64,000 bases of DNA. Source: Colias croceus. Its lineage: Eukaryota > Arthropoda > Insecta > Lepidoptera > Pieridae. The position numbers were made by a program, and so were the translations under genes. The notes beneath the pieces are model-generated. The model did not search any database and was not told where the DNA came from. It saw only the letters and a program-made list of their open reading frames with translations. This document shows positions 1 through 12,974 of the stretch, piece after piece (the stretch's first letter is position 1; the number at the start of each line of letters is the position of its first letter). The stretch lies in contig NC_059538.1 of NCBI RefSeq assembly GCF_905220415.1, positions 10,168,001-10,232,000 of the forward strand, given 5' to 3'.

Positions 1-14
1 TTTATTTTTTCCAG

Positions 15-3000
15 ATTCAAACTATTTTCGGCTCGATGTATTTACAGCATATTATCGATTATTGGACAAAGTATTATGTGTTGTATAAGCATTTTGAACG
101 TAATCGCTTGGTCGGATACATCATTACCATCACTGAGTAAGATTTTTCTCGTTTATCGTTTGGCTTTTATTTAGTAGTATTATTTCAATTTAATTATAAA
201 ACACATAATTCCATTCGTTTTTATAAATTAATTTTATTACGCAAGTTAATTATTAAAATACAGGTCAATTTGTTTTGTGCCAAACAAATTAGTACGTTCA
301 TGTATAGCGTATAATTATTATTATTTTAAAGTTTAAATTCTTACATATATATTTTGATATCAATTAAAAATTATTAATTACCTATTTTAAAAAAGAAATA
401 TTTAAACTGCCGCCAATCTTGCACAAAAAAAGAAAAAACATGCAGCCAATGTTTATGTTCTAAATTTGAATAGGTACAATTTTTAATTTGTAAATTTTTC
501 CTTAAACATTTCAGTTCCCGTGGTGTTCAACAGTTCGAATTGCATAACGACAATTTTATTTTTTCGTCTGGCAATCAAATGGCCCAAATTGTGTCAGTAC
601 ATCGGCAGGATTGAAGCGGTAAATCCGAATATAGATGGTGCATTCATATCAAAATGTAATTTGTCGTGCGTTATTGTTTTGACTTTGGCTTTGGGTAAGC
701 TTTATTACAATTTTTATCAATTTGTGAATACACCTGAAAAATATTATAAATGAAAAGTTAACATTTTTTATTGAAGGACAAAGTTGGATAAAACGCTTAA
801 GCATTTAATTTCTAAAAATAGAATATAATATTTGCGAATCTGTCTCAAGAAAATACTATGACGGTACTTTTTAGAATAATTTTATTTGCCGTAAGCTTTC
901 TACGCTAAGCAGTTTTAAAAGTTTGTATGTATGATGTATCTAATATTTAATATGTTTTCAGTGGAACACATATTATCAGATCTTTCAAAGATTATTTCCG
1001 TGGTAGACTGCCATCCCAACAAGAATAAATATGGAGCATTCATAATGAGCAGTTTTCCATGGATTTTCACGTTTTTGGAGTACAATGACTTTTTAGGAGT
1101 ATGTTCTCAGGTAAGATTCTCTTACTTTAATCTATACTAATTTTATAAGGAGGAATTATTTTTATGTAACTACCTATGTTTGTAACGAATTAGCTCGAAA
1201 AGTAAAACCTACTGGACGGATTTGGGTGAAACTTTACGGGAATATAAATTATTCATCAGATCAGCACATGAGCTATATTACCTATAATATGTTTTGCCGT
1301 GTGAAACCGCGATACAAAGCTAGTATAAATATAATAATGAACCAGTATAAAAATATAAGTAGTAAGATTTTATTTATTCCAGATAATAAACATACAATGC
1401 ACGTTCAATTGGAACTTTTCTAATTTGTTTGTAATTTGTGTGAGTATTTATTTGACCTCGAGATTTGATCAAGTGAATAAGAAGATATTGGCCGTCAAAG
1501 GGAAGGTACACATTTTATTACTAGCTTCTACCCATGGGTTTACTCGCGTGGTACTTCTACGAAAGTACCTATTTAACAAGCCAATATTAACTTCACATGT
1601 ATGTTTGTATTTAAACGGCTCATTTTACATTTACACTCGATTTGAGCCACTTATAGCGGACAGATACTTTAATTCAAACTTTGTTGACGTACCTTGAGGT
1701 TCAGTATTTCAGTAACAAACAATACAATCATTTCATGAGTTTATCTCATAAAATCGTGTTTTTAGTACCATTATTTTATAAAGATATTTTACCTGATTTT
1801 GTACATATATTTATGTGGATTTTAGGTTGTACCAACGAATTTTTGGCGTAATGTAAGAGAGGAATATAATCGCACTATAAATATGGTCAGACGAGTGAAT
1901 GACGTCATTGGAGGCATTATATTTATTTCATATACAAATAATTTGTTTTTCATATGCGTACAGTTGTTTTATACGCTCTCGTAAGTAATTTTCCGAATAC
2001 AAGTAAGTATTTAATTTGTTGGTATTTAAAAATCTTCTAGATATCTTAAACTTAGATATTTATAAAAAATTGTGCATCTAACTTGAAGCTTTGATTTAAT
2101 TACTCATCACACAATTCGTATTATTAACCGACTTCAAAAAAAAGGAGGAGGTTATCAATTCGGCCGGTATGTTTTTTTTTATTATGTATGTACACAGATT
2201 ACTCCGAGGTTTCTGAACCGATTTACGTGATTCTTTTTTTGTTCGATGCGGGATGGTGTCGAATTGGTCCCATAAAAATTTTATTCGGATAGGCCCAGTA
2301 GTTTTTATTTTATGAGCATTTTTGTCTGTATTTGTAAATGTTTCAAGTGCAAGTTTGAAGTCGGTTGTTTTTAACGCAGTTATCTACTTGTTTTCGTATA
2401 TTATTTCGTATTCGTACATTCGTACAATCATTAAATAAATAGATTTAATATTTTATTCCTTATTATTTAGCGAAGGAATCTCCGCAATACCATCATGCCA
2501 TCCCGAAAGCCATGATCAAAGGTAAGGGTTGCCAAAATTATAATATTACGTAGGCACCTTATACCAACTATATTTCAGCTCCATTTATACGAGAAAAGAA
2601 TACACCAATAATTGATTAACAAATTGTATAATAACAATACCTAATCGTACCAATACTCTTATTGTTTCATTTAAATTCTCAAAATGCACTGCAAATACAT
2701 TGCGCTTCATCTTATTTTCTGAAATTTCACAAACACCACCAAAATATATGGAGCAGTAACAACTCTATCACATACACAACAAAACACTACATTCCCGCAA
2801 TGTTCCTAATACATTGCGTGTTTTCTATCCACATATAGGCCGCTAAAAGGTTACGAGCAAGCAGTGTACTTCATGTACTCGTTCAGTTTCCTCGTCGTTC
2901 GATCTCTAGTGGTTTCCTTGGTGGCTTCCCGAGTGCATTCAGCTAGTAAGGAACCGGCGTACGCTTTGTATGATATTCCACCGGCTATGTACTGTGTTGA

Positions 3001-6000
3001 GGTAAGGCTATTCTATTTATATTGTATTTACTATAAAAATGACTTACCTACTAACTTTTTCATGGGGCTAGTTTTCTGCTATATAAAAATAACTATGCAG
3101 CTTGCGTTTTCTGCATATTATATAATACTAGCTTTCCGCCCTCGGCTTCGCCCGCGCAGTCAAAGAAAATCCCGCATAGTTCCCGTTCCCGTGGGATTTC
3201 CGGGATAAAACCTATCCTATGGCCCGGGGTAAAAAGTAGCCTATGTCCTTTCTCGGGTATCAAAATATGCCACCAAAAACATAAATGTAAAAATTGGAGC
3301 CGAGTTCAATCGTTGACTTAATTTGCCAAAAAAGAAATGAGATCTAATTAATGTGTGCCAAGTTCTGCAGACAGTCCAGAATTTTATTTACAAAGATGTA
3401 TTAAGTTCTTAGGTTGACTGAAAACTCAATTGTTTTATTTTCCCTTAGAGAACAATGTTTATTCCAAAATATAACTTTTTTAATTTGAATAATATAATTA
3501 TTTTCACAAAGCAAACAACTAATGACCTATTGAACCCCATAATTTGATGAGGCTAGTTTTTAGAACCTCACAAAATATAAACAGTATGTAAAACTAGCCT
3601 CATCAAATTATGGGGTTCAATAGGTCATTAGTTGTTTGCTTTGTGAAAATAATTATATTATTCAAATTAAAAAAGTTATATTTTGGAATAAACATTGTTC
3701 TCTAAGGGAAAATAAAACAATTGAGTTTTCAGTCAACCTAAGAACTTAATACATCTTTGTAAATAAAATTCTGGACTGTCTGCAGAACTTGGCACACATT
3801 AATTAGATCTCATTTCTTTTTTGGCAAATTAAGTCAACGATTGAACTCGGCTCCAATTTTTACATTTATGTTTTTGGTGGCATATCATTACTTTTTGTAC
3901 AGAAAATTACTCTGCAAATTTGATTTACTTTATGAATATAATACTTTTTATACACGATTTTTTTTTATATATTTTTTCTTGCGGTTTCTTTGTATTATTT
4001 TCTATATTTTCTTGTATGTTATGAATGTCAGCGCACATTGCCCCGTCATTATCTGCAATTTTTTAAACTCGTTTTTTGTTTAAAAGATTACATGATTTTC
4101 TAAACATCCAGCGTGAATTTGTACACATACTATTACAAAGATGCAAAGATCGTTGTAGAAGAATCGTCGCCTTACTCCATGACGTTACGGTATTGCCATG
4201 ACGCGATTTTGAAATTTTACTCTAAACGCGCCTAAAGATGCTTCACTTATATTAATATTACGCAAATGAAATCATTCCGACCTTCGACGAAGCCTTCTTC
4301 CATTACACTGAAATTAAAACTAAACTAAACACTCATAAATAAAGAATAAATAAATGTGAATATGTAAAATTGTATATTATTGTTACCTGTATGAGCAATA
4401 TTTTTATTACAATTTTCTTTTATTTTACGTTTAATAACAGTTTTGAATAAAGAAATCATGCAATCGAAGTAATCCGCCCTAGCGATACTAGCGCGAGTGA
4501 GTGTGATGTCAGAGGCGCATCGAATCTACAGATGTTTCGCGCTAAAATATGTAAACTTCAATAATCTATATCTCAGTCATTTATTGATGGATTTCAAAAT
4601 TTTTTTCGGCCACTGACTAGTTTTGATCTATTTTTTAAGACTAGTAAGGTGAATATAATATTTTCTATTTTTATAAACTTTTCCATTTTTCCATACAAAC
4701 AAAATTAATGTCATTGAAAAAAAAATTAAATACAGATAAATTCAGTATTTTCTGATTTTTTCCTTTGTATACTCACTATTACCTAGTTGATTACAAAATT
4801 TGAACTTTCTAGGTCATCTGGAAGTGGGTTAGGTTTTGTATATGTCTATAAGTCAGTCAGTCTTAAAAATTGCGATTTTTGGATATTAATATCTACGCAA
4901 CTGTTTAATCTGTATTTATGAAATTTAAGGTTCTTGTTTATCTTGAGGTCCTCTTGATATGTACCAAATTTGGTTTATTTAACTTAAATAGTTTTCGAGT
5001 TATTAGGGGGTGAAAAGTGGCTCGAAATGGTTCGTGTAAATATACACACGGCTGCTGCTCGCCAGTTCTCTTCGCTTGAACTCGGCTTGACACGCTGCCG
5101 CGTGTCTAGATCTCTATACCAAATTTCATGCAAATTGGTTCAGTAGTTAAGGCGTGATTGAGTAACAGACAGACAGACAGAGTTACTTTCGCATTTATAA
5201 TATTAAGTATGGATTTACAATTATTTTTCCGACTAAGTTCAGAATTAGCACCTACCTTTACAAAATGTAACAAACAATTTAGTTGATAAAATTTTATCCG
5301 AATCAATTTGCTAACAATGACCAACAAATTAAAATAGCAATATCACCAGTTGTATTTGTATCTGCCTAAGGTATCTGCAATTCATTTTTATTCAAATACC
5401 TACTTAGTTTCAAGAAGCTGTTAAAATAAGTCAGATTTCGGATATACTTAGGTAGTCACAGTAATAAGTAAATTCCAAAATATTTTAAATTTGTACAATG
5501 TTTTACGTATAGAAGTATTTTCAGATACAGTAGTTATTATTAACTTAACAAATATCACTACACGAGCATTGAATTTGTAGCATCTAATGTGCAATACTCG
5601 ACAAATAAATCTTATTTTATGTTACCTGAGTTTCGTTATTATGGCATGATACGAGGTAGATAAATCATATAGTTTATTATAAATATTATCGAGGTTTAAA
5701 GTTTGCTATTTCTTTCTTCGTTTTTGTTACTCTTTTAGAAAGTTTCATCATGCGTAATAAATTGATTTTATTATTGAAGCTTTATAAATTTCATTGTAAA
5801 GTATTTTAATAAAAATATATTTAAAAATAAAGTTTATATATTTTATTATTAGTATTTGTAGTTTTAAAAGTTATAGCATGGTATATCAAAACATTTAATA
5901 AAAAAAAAAAAGAAAATGTTTAAACATAATGGATTTAATGTAATCCTGAAGTTATAAAACCAATGAAATATTTTAAAAGTTTCGATATTTATGGAAGTAA

Positions 6001-6767
6001 AGCATTTTAAATGTTAACGTACACAAGCAAATGAAATTCTGTCTATTTAAAACTATTAGAGCTAATACCATAGATAATACTGTATATAATATAAGAAGCT
6101 AATACAGCAATACGTTAACCAGAAAATGCATACGTTATTTTTTATATTTTATTTTTCCAGGTACGAAGGTTTCTAGACCAAATTCATAGCGATTCCGTTG
6201 CGTTGAGTGGATTCAACTATTTCCAGATCAAACGGGGACTAGTTCTAACTGTAAGATATATATTTATTTATTTTTTGTGTGAAAATGCAGGTAGGAGAAA
6301 AATATAGGTGCAGGATTTTGCATAGAGTGAACTATTGAGGGTTCCTGTAAAGTTATGTGTGTAAAATACTGCTTTTTACAAACATTACAAATAAATTACA
6401 ATATATCTGTGAAACCGTTAAATTGTAAACTGGGGATGTACAAAAAATACAACTTTTCGATAGTTTGCAATCCAACGAGTTTGCTTTTAATCTAATTAGT
6501 TTACAATCTTTTACCGCAGTAGGTATTACAGTATTTCCTATTTTTCTTTTCCTTCCTAAAGGATTGATACTATGCTTTTACGGATCACAATTTTTCTACA
6601 GTTCAATTATAATTAGAGAGAGAGTGAGGTAGATTATAATCTAACTAAATATTTTACAATTTTACGGTAACATATCAATAGATATATTTTGTCCACAGAT
6701 CGCGGGCACGATAGTTACATACGAGCTCGTACTACTACAGTTTGGCTCCACTCCAGACGCAAAATGA
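15..6767 (+). CDS. Sugar-type gustatory receptor 1 (3' nine exons; 5' end outside window)
   Basis: Seven-transmembrane insect gustatory receptor of the sugar-receptor (Gr64-like) clade, expected to act as a ligand-gated channel in taste-neuron membranes. Exons read as 15-136, 515-694, 962-1110, 1383-1505, 1826-1980, 2471-2521, 2839-3001, 6161-6250 and 6699-6767, all with GT-AG introns and a continuous frame ending in TGA. Exons of 180, 149, 123, 155 and 90 nt are exactly the same length as those of the downstream paralog at 25142-36487, which establishes common descent. The last exon carries the family TM7 signature TYELVLLQF, and earlier exons encode WNFSNLFVICVS and FWRNVREEY. About 78 N-terminal residues (two exons in the paralog) are missing because the window starts inside the gene. 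The intron 3002-6160 is expanded by repeats. Family is confident; orthology to a particular lepidopteran Gr is not claimed. Confidence 0.87.
2126..2390 (+). repeat. Dispersed ~265-bp repeat, copy 1 (near-identical to 45431-45703)
   Basis: Begins AACCGACTTCAAA followed by an A-rich run, and near its end has the reverse complement TTTGAAGTCGGTT, giving short terminal inverted repeats. The body is almost the same as the copy at 45431-45703. It lies in an intron of the first receptor. A small non-autonomous DNA element or SINE is possible. A third trace, in the opposite orientation, is at 18538-18572. Confidence 0.75.
3127..3268 (+). repeat. 5' half of a SINE/RTE-tail repeat, split by an insertion
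   Basis: Matches the family seen at 42004-42233, 47673-47899 and 56289-56524 (ACTAGCTTTCCGCCC..., then CCCGTTCCCGTGGGATTTCC). The match stops at GTATCAAAATAT. The remaining 3' half (ATACCAAATTTCATG..., GACAGACAGAC, CGCATTTATAATATTA) resumes at 5107-5214. About 1.84 kb has therefore been inserted into it. Confidence 0.8.
3265..3885. repeat. Perfect 296-bp inverted repeat with 29-nt loop
   Basis: The left arm 3265-3560 and right arm 3590-3885 are exact reverse complements by eye across all 296 positions; the loop is 3561-3589. The coordinate sums agree (3265+3885 = 3560+3590). It sits in a receptor intron, so the pre-mRNA would carry a very long hairpin. The outer edge coincides with the breakpoint of the interrupted SINE. 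It could be a recent inverted duplication or foldback element, or a palindromic assembly artefact. Confidence 0.95.
3269..5106. mobile_element. ~1.84-kb insertion inside a SINE (foldback / Helitron-like candidate)
   Basis: Bounded by the two halves of one SINE. The left boundary is the 296-bp inverted repeat. The right boundary ends with a 7-bp hairpin (GACACGC-TGCC-GCGTGTC) followed by TAG, so the end reads CTAG and abuts AT. Hairpin plus CTAG next to AT is what Helitron 3' ends look like, but the left end does not begin with TC. The stretch 4134-4250 belongs to a family also present at 18574-18720 and 30914-31075. No coding capacity was seen. Class is uncertain. Confidence 0.5.
5107..5214 (+). 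repeat. 3' half of the split SINE/RTE-tail repeat
   Basis: Continues the repeat interrupted at 3268: ATACCAAATTTCATG, the GACAGACAGACAG run and the terminal CGCATTTATAATATTA match the intact copy at 56289-56524. Confidence 0.8.
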
Positions 6768-7650
6768 CTATGGACATAATACTGTTGGACTGTTCTTACT
6801 CAGCGCTTTGTTACAGTGAATTTGATTTGCGTTCTGTTTGTTTGTAGAAGTTAACTGTTAGTGATGAGATTATGTGACATTTATCGTTGTCTTTGATTTG
6901 TTCTTTATTAAATTCGAGTATTTTTTATCAGTACATAGTTACCTATAAGTTGTGTATAATGAGAACACTTAAATTAAATAGCGTATTTAACTTAAATTTT
7001 AGTAAATCTAATAGAATTAATAAATTAAATAATTAGTTACCTGCCATAAAGAGCCATAAGTCATAACTATGTCATAACCCTAAAATTACTCTTCCTGATC
7101 TTACCCTATTCTTAATGCTTTAATAAGAACACCAAAAATATAACAGGAAAAAGAAATTAGAAGGCCTACAAGCTTTTAATAAGTGTATAAAAATTCAACG
7201 TTACAATAACTTTAAAATCTGTTTTAATGACGATGTATAATTAAAACAAATCGAAATATCACAACTTCGATATTCCCTGAGGGACCCTGACCTCAACTTT
7301 GAGTATTATATATTCAAAACGATAAAATATGCAGGATTCCTAATTAAGGCGGAAGTTGATGACTGCCATCAATCAATGGCTGTTTCCGTGATCAATCATA
7401 TCGGAATTTAGGAATAAAATATTAATCTGAATATGTAACAAAACTAAATTTTCACCAAACTTCGCTTAGTGATAGAAAACTCCCATAGGAATAAGTCTTA
7501 CCTCGGTAAAACAGATTATGTATATTTCTCTGGCATCATAACAGCTATCATCAAAAACAAAAATCATATAATAAAGTCGCTCTATTACCGCGTGAAAGAA
7601 TGTCAAACAAACATACTTTTTCTTTTATTATATTATATGTAAAGATAGTT

Positions 7651-7959
7651 GAGAGCAGTGGTGGCTCAGTGGTGAGACCTCGGACTTCGAATCGATAAGT
7701 CCGGGGTTCGAGACCAGGCGAGCGCGCAGGAATTAAATTGATTTTTCAATTTATCTGCGCATGTTGTAACATCACCACTGCTCGAACGGTGAAGGAAAAC
7801 ATCGTGAGGAAACCGACATGTCGAAGAATTAAAAAGTTCGACGACATGTGTCATCCGCCAACACGCACTTGGCCAGCGCGATGGATTATGGCCTGTACCC
7901 TCATAGGAGGCCCGTGTCCCAGCAGTGGGAACGTTTATGGGCTGATGATGATGATGATG
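7651..7959 (+). mobile_element. tRNA-derived SINE, copy 1, with target-site duplication
   Basis: Pol III box A-like TGGCTCAGTGGTGAGACC and box B-like GGGTTCGAGACC lie about 40 nt apart, followed by a non-tRNA body and a short (GAT)n tail. The 10-bp sequence AAAGATAGTT flanks it directly at 7641-7650 and 7960-7969, a perfect target-site duplication. A nearly identical copy is at 37391-37699. Small open frames inside it are by-products of the repeat. Confidence 0.88.
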
Positions 7960-10696
7960 AAAGATAGTTATGATATTGATCCCCATACATTATAAAGATA
8001 CAATGATATTGATCAGTACTAGAAAACTTTCCGGAAAGTTTGTAGTTGTTTCATACTTTTTGAAATCTGAAAACAATAGATTTTCATATTCACTGCTTGT
8101 TTGTGTTGTTTTTGTTGTGATAAGGAGAATACAAGTGGATTATCAATATTTTAATGGAACTAGTGAAGTACCATATTCACAACCCTATTTATAAAGTTGC
8201 CTGCACTTTATAACTAGCTCATAGCTATTGACGAAATCCCCAAAATACGTACCTCACCGCAATAATATGAAAATTAATGGCCCATAACCGGGGTCGATGG
8301 CCAAACCATGTAACGCGTATGCAAAACGTTAAGACCCCATGTTATCTTTATTATGGGTGATGTTAGAACGGTCTGTTTATTGACTCCTAGTTTCAAACAA
8401 TTTACTATAGTGTTGTGTGGTGTAAGGTATAGAATTTTGCGGTATTATTGTTTGAAGATAAGTGGTATTACGATTTTATACATAAGTCTGATAGTAAACA
8501 ACCGTTCATGACCATTTGCCTAAGCCATTTGCAGAGTCTCACACCTGAATAGATTGACAGTTATAAGAAAGGATTAAGGAGTAGACTGAAAGGAAAAGAT
8601 TGAAAAGGTACCTAAGAAAAAAGATACAGGTATGCAGATTTTTTTAGATTATGTGCTTAACTAAACTGATTTAGTTGTCGTTAATATGCCTTTCAGTGTA
8701 CACTCGGAAACATTTCTTATGGTGTTCTAAATAATTTAGAACACCATTTAGTATCTTGTAAAAATCTCTAGTCTTCTGTAACATAGAGTTCATGTTTAGG
8801 TAGGGTTCACAATACAGCTTTTATCGGGTTAAATTCGTGTTGTTAAGCTCAAAGTTTTGTTCAACTTTCTAAAGTCCATTTGGGCTCGTGAACTGTCCAC
8901 TTTTCAGGCTTTTGTTTCTACTTTAATGAGATTTAAGTTAGGTTTAAATTAAGTTATAAAGGTCTTTGAGGAAAGATGTGTGTTGTGTAACAGTTTTAAC
9001 GGTTCTTTTGTGATAAGATTAACTAATATTGTGCTGTAGCTTTGCGTGTGGTTAAACATCAGGTAATAATTTTGTCATACATATTATACTCTAAATTTCT
9101 GTTGTAATTAAAACCATAATAATGTGTATTCTATACTTCTGTAATGTATTATTTCAATGCTATACATCAATCTTAACCAAATCACAAAGTAAAGGTAACC
9201 TACCTACGTATTCAATTATTTTACAGATAAGGTAAAATAAATTTCATACTTGAGAAAATGGTTTCTCATTTTCATTACTCAACCATCCCACTTAGATAGA
9301 ATTATTATTTGATTCTATTACCCTATCGTTAGCAAATTGTTTCCTTTCTTCCATTATCTATAATGCACAAACACGTTAATATTTCATAGGAAATTAACTA
9401 TCCGAAACGTATAAATAATTCCGACGGTAAATATATCAATTTATTCGTGATATTTTGCATTTTTATTGCGTTATAAGAAATCATTAATTTTAATGTTGCA
9501 TTAAAAATGAACCTTAGGTACATGGTAAGTCTAGTTTAGAGTATATTTTAATTATCCGTCCAATCGTTTTTTTTCTAGTCTGATACGATCAGTCCTAAAC
9601 GAAAATTGTTTTGACGAAAATTAAAATAAGTTAGATTTCGAATCCGTATGTAATTTCTTAAAAAAAAAATACATTTTTTTACATTTAAGAATGGAGCTTG
9701 CTAGAAGTTATTATGAGAGATTAAATCGGTCTAAATATTAAAGGTCTTATGTTAAGGCAATCACGTTAATTTAATTTCTCAGATACAAAATAAACTAAAA
9801 ACTAAACTAAATAACATATATAAATATATTTTAGAAGACAAGAGAAACATTATCCAGTGAATTGTCAAGCAATATTTTGAAACGAAGCTCTTTCCGCCAC
9901 CAATATTGGGTTTTCGCCGCGAGTAGAGAAAATACAGGTTCCAATAAATAAATTCTCACATAGTGAAGTGAGAATTTATAGTAAAACTATAAATAACCAA
10001 ACAAACCAATAACTTTAGGGAAATTCCTACCGTTTTTTTTATTATTATTAATATTATAGACTGTGTAGTGTGTACTATGTATATCTAGTATATTATTAAA
10101 ATATGTATGATTTATTAAAATGATTTATCACTTGAATTTACCACAAACATACTTCTAAACCGAGCAATGGATTTTTATTTTAAGTTTTAAAGACCACAAT
10201 TATTACTCTTCAATTATTATTATTACTCACAATTTCTAATCACATAATATAGCCATTTTATTTTAATAAACTATCTTTCTTTCTCTTCTTTCTTTCTTTT
10301 TAACCGCATAATCGCATAAACGCATAGTCCAAATTTAGATAAACAATTCAATTTTAAACCCCTGCTAATAAATTTTCCGCCAAATGTAGTGAAAACTTGA
10401 TTTTCTCGTATCTAATATCGGATCGTACAAAACGTGCAAGATCCAGCATCTGCGGCATTGGGGCGGACGAAATTGGAAGATTTACCCGGCTCTGTGCAGT
10501 AAACCAACAAAATTAAATTCACTTAAAACTATGGCTGCTATGCAAATGAAGCTTGTTTGATTTTGTTTGGTTTTTTAAATTATGGCTCAGAATCTGGTGC
10601 TTTGACACATATTTTGGGTACAATTCTTGGCCTCTGGATTCGATAATAGAGTTATTTTTGAAAAGGCCGATTGGATTGCCAATGGAAATGTAGTAA

Positions 10697-10732
10697 GTGG
10701 TCTACGAAATAATGATTTATTTCGTAGACCAC
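10697..10732. repeat. Perfect 15-bp hairpin
   Basis: GTGGTCTACGAAATA at 10697-10711 is the exact reverse complement of 10718-10732, with a 6-nt loop. The half-motif TTTCGTAGAC recurs just downstream (10748-10757). Function unknown. Confidence 0.85.
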
Positions 10733-12360
10733 ATTTCGTAGCAACGTTTCGTAGACACCTAGTAATAGTTCCCAAAATATTCGATCCTATATTATATTTG
10801 TGTAATACATTTGTAGAATTAGGTTTCGCTTCTGTTATAGTAGAACGTTTACTATAAACGATCTTCCAAAACCTTTCGGAAATGAACCAGCATTTATATA
10901 TTTTATAAAACTGGTATGTCCAAAAAGCCCCTTATAGCGCGCGCTTTACCCGCCAATTATTGTTTACTAAATCTTCATACTTTTAAAGTCTGGGACGTTT
11001 AAAACCGATCTTTAATTGAGTCTTTTTTACCAGACGGTTACAGATACAGTACATGTATTTATTGTGTTTCAGTATCCTTATAAATCCACCTAAGCATCTA
11101 ATTATTTGCACACCAACATTAAAAATGGCGTCAACATGTAACCAGTAAATAAATATTTAAACGGACAGAAGAAATTACCCTTTACAGCTATAAATTAGGG
11201 AGACAACGATCCGAAATTTACTGAATACTTCTTTATACAATGAAAGGGCTGTGTCTGGAGGTAAACCTTCGATTCTAAACATAATATTTTTTCGCAAGAA
11301 AGGGCCCGTTTTCTTATATTGAGGGGTTCTGTATAATTCTTAAGAAATGGGTTGAAAAAATAGTTAAAAAAAAAACTAAAAAGATGAATAGTCAATAATG
11401 AACATTTTCGACATTCAATTGCTCGCTTTTATCCTTAATTTTTTTTTCTTGCATTGTGGTTCGCATTTTCATGTTTTCTTTCTCTAGACTTGTTTCAGCT
11501 CCAGACTTCGCTTACTTTACTTAGCAAGGAAAACCTAATATACAACAGCTTTTGTTTGTATATTGAGTTCCAAAATTATTATATAAAATATATTTTTGCG
11601 TAATTGAATAGCAGATATGGTTAAATCAAAGGACATTAAATTTTTCAAAATATGATCTTTATATTAGTTTGAATACCGCGTAAAACCGCACTCATAAACT
11701 ATCTTTATATTCGAATAGCTTCATTAATTTTATATTCCAATAAATGTTTACAACGCTAAACCCATTTTGCACTTATATTAATCGCTATAAACATGCACAT
11801 GTCAACATTCTCATGAAGCACTCATGAAATATAGTTTAAATTCATAGATTCGATATATTCGATATGATTCATAAAGTTTTATGCGTCTGCTATGAAAGAA
11901 TCTAAACAGGGATAAGTTTTATTAGTAAATATTTTTGCAAATGGTGTTTAAAATAGATGCATTTATCGATAATGAAGTTTATGTGTTGATAAAATGTGAA
12001 AGTTTGGTTTAATTGTAATAGCTTGTAAATACGTATTGTATAAATTTGTTGTGGTTCATTGTCTGTTTCATTAGTCTTCATTTGTTTGACACAATAATAT
12101 CACATAATATCGACCGCATGATTATTAAATAAAAATGTGATACTTACCTGTAAATTTCTTCATAAAGCAATAATAAGTTTATTTTATATATTTTCTCGTT
12201 CGCTACGTATAGCTACGCTCGCTCGAAATAGTTCATCCCTTTTTTCAAGCATTGGGAGATGATCTTTTCAAGTAAATTTTCTTTTTAAAAACACTAGTAT
12301 TAATAATAGAAAAACCTCATTTACGCGGAAACAGTGGAACGCAGATACAGATATATTCAG

Positions 12361-12400
12361 TACTAGCTGTGCCCGCGACTTCGTCCGCGTGAAATAGTGA
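12361..12400 (+). repeat. SINE 5' fragment
   Basis: TACTAGCTGTGCCCGCGACTTCGTCCGCG matches the 5' part of the dispersed SINE/RTE-tail repeats in this window. The match is lost after about 40 nt. Confidence 0.55.
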
Positions 12401-12760
12401 CTGCATAGTAGTTACTAGTTACTAATTAACTTAATTATTGAGTAAACACGTACTACCATAAATAATTAAAAGAACTGATAGTAAAATTTATAACCGAACT
12501 GAGCTAAAAAATAAAAAAAATAAATGCCTAATTAATTTTCTATGTATTTCTTTTAAATTATGTCATATTATTTTTAAGCACCAGGGGGGAGGCGAGCAAA
12601 TTTCTTCCTTCCTTGTATGGATGTTATTAACAATGTATCTATCGTGCAGCAACTGATCAGCTTAATCGATACTCAGTTTTTATCAAATCCAGCACCAAAT
12701 CCAAATCAGATCTTTCCTGTCTCCGCCTGTAGTAACTAAACCGTTTAGACCGTTTAGACC

Positions 12761-12974
12761 GCAACGAAGAAAAGTGCGTAGAAAAAGGAATAAATAATTT
12801 CACAAACTTCCCGACGATCTTTAAAAATAAATACCATTTTAGATATTTATAAAAAAAAAACAAAGTCGTCGGGGATACCTATATACCTCTATAAATATTT
12901 TTTTTTATAATGGTACTTAATTTTTAAGATCGTCGGGAAGTTTGAAAAATGATTTATTCCTTTATCTTCGTTGC
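12761..12974. mobile_element. Inverted-repeat (MITE-like) element, ~214 bp
   Basis: The arms start GCAACGAAGA (12761) and end TCTTCGTTGC (12974). They stay complementary, with a few mismatches, through GGAATAAAT, AAACTTCCCGACGATC and TAAATACCAT. The loop centre includes a T-rich tract. No coding capacity. Target duplication not resolved. Confidence 0.7.

Noticed and set aside
3841..4083. 80-residue phenylalanine-rich plus-strand frame
   Set aside because: AT-rich low-complexity translation inside the insertion; hydrophobicity is explained by T-rich sequence.
7660..7735. Possible functional tRNA gene from box A/box B
   Set aside because: Boxes belong to a two-copy SINE with target-site duplication; I could not draw a complete cloverleaf with an acceptor stem.
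7666..7995. Minus- and plus-strand frames of 85-106 residues, with a similar 191-residue minus-strand frame at 37194-37769
   Set aside because: Both loci are the same tRNA-derived SINE; His runs come from the (GAT)n tail and no protein family is visible.
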